Below are positions 5,624-7,023 of a stretch of DNA of 7,023 nucleotides, piece by piece. Within the stretch, counting starts at the first letter, position 1. Every line of letters starts with the position of its first letter. The notes beneath the pieces are model-generated. The model had not been told where the DNA came from and made no database searches. It saw nothing but the letters and a program-made list of their open reading frames with translations. This DNA comes from Bdellovibrionales bacterium (lineage in GTDB: Bacteria; Bdellovibrionota; UBA1018), in NCBI GenBank assembly GCA_018968995.1, contig JAGWZD010000107.1, positions 1-7,023 on the forward strand, in the 5' to 3' direction. Both the position numbers and the translations under genes were made by a program.

Positions 5624-6604
5624 ATGCCTTTTCAAGTCCTGGTGGGGCTCATCCTGTGTAATGTCATCTGGGCTGCCAACCCAATCATGTCCAAGACCCT
5701 GCTTCAGATTTTTCAACCGGCCCAGGTCGCTTGGCTCAGGTATTCCTCGGCGACGATTTCTTTTTTCGTCATCATTGGGGTAGTGTTCTTATTCCGGACA
5801 CTTCGACACAGACGCAGTAATGGCTCGAAGCTCTCCACTCAAACGGGGCGTTTTTTCGCGAGACCACGATCATTTGCGGACTTTTTGCTTATTTTTGGGG
5901 TCGGCTTCTCGGCATTTTGTTTTGCCCCTTTTGTCGGTGTGACTGGCCTCAATAAAACTGGCGCGATCGATAACTCGCTCTTGATCGCCTTGGAGCCGCT
6001 GGTGACCGTTTCTTTAGCCGTTATTTTTCTTCGAGAGCGCCTCAGCTACAGTCAGATATTCTCATTTGCTGCAGCCATTCTTGGCTTTGGCATGCTCTCT
6101 GGTTTAATATTCACAGCCCCTTCGGTCTGGTGGGGGAGCCCCAGTATTTTGGGAAGCTTAATTCTATTAGCTTCTTTGTTTGGAGAGGCCGGCTACTCTA
6201 TTTTTGGTCGGAAGCTATCGGGCAAATACCCCGCGATTGAGATTTTTGGTTCTGCGATGATTTTTGGATTTTTAATGCTGACCGCTTTCGTTGTGCCCTT
6301 AGGGGGCCTTCCCTCGCAGGATCAGTGGGCTCAACTCGATACGCGGGGTTGGGGAGCTATTCTATGGCTGGGTCCCCTAGGCTCAACGCTGACTTACCTC
6401 TATTGGCTGATCGCTTTAGAGCGTACAGTGGTGTCAAATGCTGCGCTTACCATCTTTGTGCAGCCTATCGTCGGTAGTGCGCTTGGGGTTTTGGCGTTGG
6501 GGGAGGTCATGACTCTCCCAAAATGGGTGGGGGGCAGTCTGATTTTCATCGCTGTCGGGTTGTTGACACCACGCCGAGAGAAATCTTCAGGGGTACCTCA
6601 ATAA
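5624..6604 (+). CDS. EamA / drug-metabolite transporter (DMT) family permease
   Basis: This is a 326-residue inner-membrane protein with ten predicted helices (roughly 4-24, 38-58, 85-105, 115-136, 142-163, 173-194, 203-225, 243-265, 271-292, 299-316), arranged as two EamA repeats. Each repeat closes with the family pattern: ALEPLVTVSLAVIFLRE (122-138) in the first and FVQPIVGSALGVLALGE (278-294) in the second. The loop between helices 2 and 3 (58-83) is longer than usual and carries eight Arg/Lys, placing it in the cytoplasm. DMT members export amino acids, metabolites or drugs; the substrate cannot be inferred. The frame extends upstream to 5531 but that part is not membrane-like and overlaps the thioesterase, so the ATG at 5624, directly before helix 1, is preferred. 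Neighbours on both sides appear independently transcribed. Confidence 0.92.
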   Translation: MPFQVLVGLILCNVIWAANPIMSKTLLQIFQPAQVAWLRYSSATISFFVIIGVVFLFRTLRHRRSNGSKLSTQTGRFFARPRSFADFLLIFGVGFSAFCFAPFVGVTGLNKTGAIDNSLLIALEPLVTVSLAVIFLRERLSYSQIFSFAAAILGFGMLSGLIFTAPSVWWGSPSILGSLILLASLFGEAGYSIFGRKLSGKYPAIEIFGSAMIFGFLMLTAFVVPLGGLPSQDQWAQLDTRGWGAILWLGPLGSTLTYLYWLIALERTVVSNAALTIFVQPIVGSALGVLALGEVMTLPKWVGGSLIFIAVGLLTPRREKSSGVPQ

Positions 6605-6609
6605 ATTAG

Positions 6610-6639
6610 TTGCCGTTCGGAAAAAGCGATTTCTATACT
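6610..6639 (+). promoter_or_regulatory. Candidate sigma70-type promoter of the small acidic protein gene
   Basis: TTGCCG (6610-6615) and TATACT (6634-6639) are 18 bases apart; the -10 matches five of six positions. The predicted start near 6646 leaves a leader of about 17 bases carrying the Shine-Dalgarno. It begins 6 bases after the transporter stop, so this gene can be expressed separately. Confidence 0.5.
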
Positions 6640-6653
6640 CAAGGCAAGTGTGT

Positions 6654-6660
6654 GGAGGGG
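6654..6660 (+). promoter_or_regulatory. Strong Shine-Dalgarno of the small acidic protein gene
   Basis: GGAGGGG ends 2 bases before the ATG at 6663; its GGAGG core is 4 bases away. It is the strongest ribosome binding site in the window and selects this ATG over the GTG at 6648, which lies upstream of it. Confidence 0.8.
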
Positions 6661-6662
6661 AA

Positions 6663-6950
6663 ATGGACGTCTCCCAGAAAACTGAAATTGCCGAGAATGA
6701 GAGCGGGCCTGTGCATGGGGATACTCTCGTTCGTTCGATCGTAGCAATCACCGGACTTCCGGACTCATCTGTTCGTTCGGAGCTGGTAGAAATGCTGTCG
6801 ATGAAAGATCAGCCGTCCAATGTGACCCCAGACCTCTCCGCGATGTCACTAGACGACCTTCGATCCGCGATGCTGGTTTATCTTGAGTCGATCAATGCCG
6901 ATATGATGGCTAGAGAATCAGACGGCTCGGATGATGTGCCAAATTCCTGA
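6663..6950 (+). CDS. Small acidic protein of unknown function
   Basis: I do not recognise this 95-residue protein. It is cysteine-free and acidic, with no signal peptide or membrane segment, so it should be cytoplasmic. Residues 1-18 and 84-95 look disordered and polar (the end is ESDGSDDVPNS). Between them are two likely amphipathic helical stretches, TLVRSIVAITGLP-DSSVRSELVEML (21-45) and DLSAMSLDDLRSAMLVYLESINADMM (57-82), separated by a polar linker. This suggests a small helical adaptor or oligomerising protein, which is inference only. The strong Shine-Dalgarno and a plausible promoter support it being real despite its size. It could be a lineage-restricted protein. Confidence 0.75.
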   Translation: MDVSQKTEIAENESGPVHGDTLVRSIVAITGLPDSSVRSELVEMLSMKDQPSNVTPDLSAMSLDDLRSAMLVYLESINADMMARESDGSDDVPNS

Positions 6951-7023
6951 CCGGACCGCCTAAAAATTCTCTTAAAATAGCCCAGCGCATTACAATCTTG
7001 AGCTGTGTATACTCTGCATGAGG
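6951..7023 (+). promoter_or_regulatory. Intergenic tail with a possible -10 element
   Basis: This 73-base stretch after the small gene holds an AT-rich part (TAAAAATTCTCTTAAAAT at 6961-6978) and a TATACT at 7008-7013, the same hexamer as in the promoter at 6634-6639. No good -35 lies 16 to 18 bases upstream. An ATG at 7018 is too close to be confidently called a start. No hairpin terminator is visible. Confidence 0.25.

Noticed and set aside
5609..5716. Upstream extension of the thioesterase to 5716
   Set aside because: The 36 extra residues are unlike hot-dog thioesterases and would overlap the start and first helix of the transporter gene.
1..7023. Search for a new defence, mobile or biosynthetic system
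   Set aside because: All but one gene fall in known families, most of them housekeeping, and no repeats, integrase, transposase, toxin-antitoxin or CRISPR-like structures are visible.

Overview
The window is a compact stretch of bacterial housekeeping genes with almost no free space: every gap is about 100 bases or less. Proteins are of familiar Gram-negative type and base composition looks close to balanced. A member of the proteobacteria or of the former deltaproteobacteria/Bdellovibrionota is plausible, but this is inferred from family resemblance only. I see no mobile element, CRISPR array, phage gene or RNA gene, and no clearly new multi-gene system.

Layout, left to right. (1) The 3' end of an M24 metallopeptidase (Xaa-Pro aminopeptidase type) is followed within 9 bases by a tRNA-dihydrouridine synthase of the DusB type, both on +. 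(2) Converging on it, on -, is a two-domain protein joining a DUF1285-like region to a DCC thiol-disulfide oxidoreductase (DUF393) region. (3) Divergent from that gene is a three-gene + operon: fumarase class I alpha and beta subunits as separate chains, then glutamate racemase murI, which overlaps the beta gene by ATGA. (4) Converging on murI is a - strand pair, a hot-dog acyl-CoA thioesterase followed 5 bases later by a histidine phosphatase with a TTG start. (5) Divergent from the thioesterase, with only 15 bases between the two ATGs, is a 10-TM EamA/DMT transporter on +. (6) A small acidic protein of unknown function follows, with its own promoter and a strong Shine-Dalgarno; the window ends in what may be another promoter.

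The operons make simple sense. The fumarase pair converts fumarate to malate in the TCA cycle, and its translation appears coupled to MurI, which supplies D-glutamate for peptidoglycan. PepP and DusB are general peptide and tRNA maintenance functions. The thioesterase and phosphatase are co-transcribed, but their substrates cannot be read from sequence.

The most interesting non-coding signal is at the starts. Four genes without a recognisable Shine-Dalgarno (fumA, the DUF1285-DCC gene, the thioesterase, the transporter) each have a -10-like hexamer ending about 7 to 10 bases before the ATG, which suggests leaderless or near-leaderless mRNAs. In the thioesterase/transporter gap the two opposing -10 candidates overlap, so the two promoters could exclude one another. 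Genes inside operons or with a longer leader (fumB, the phosphatase, the small protein) do have Shine-Dalgarno sequences.
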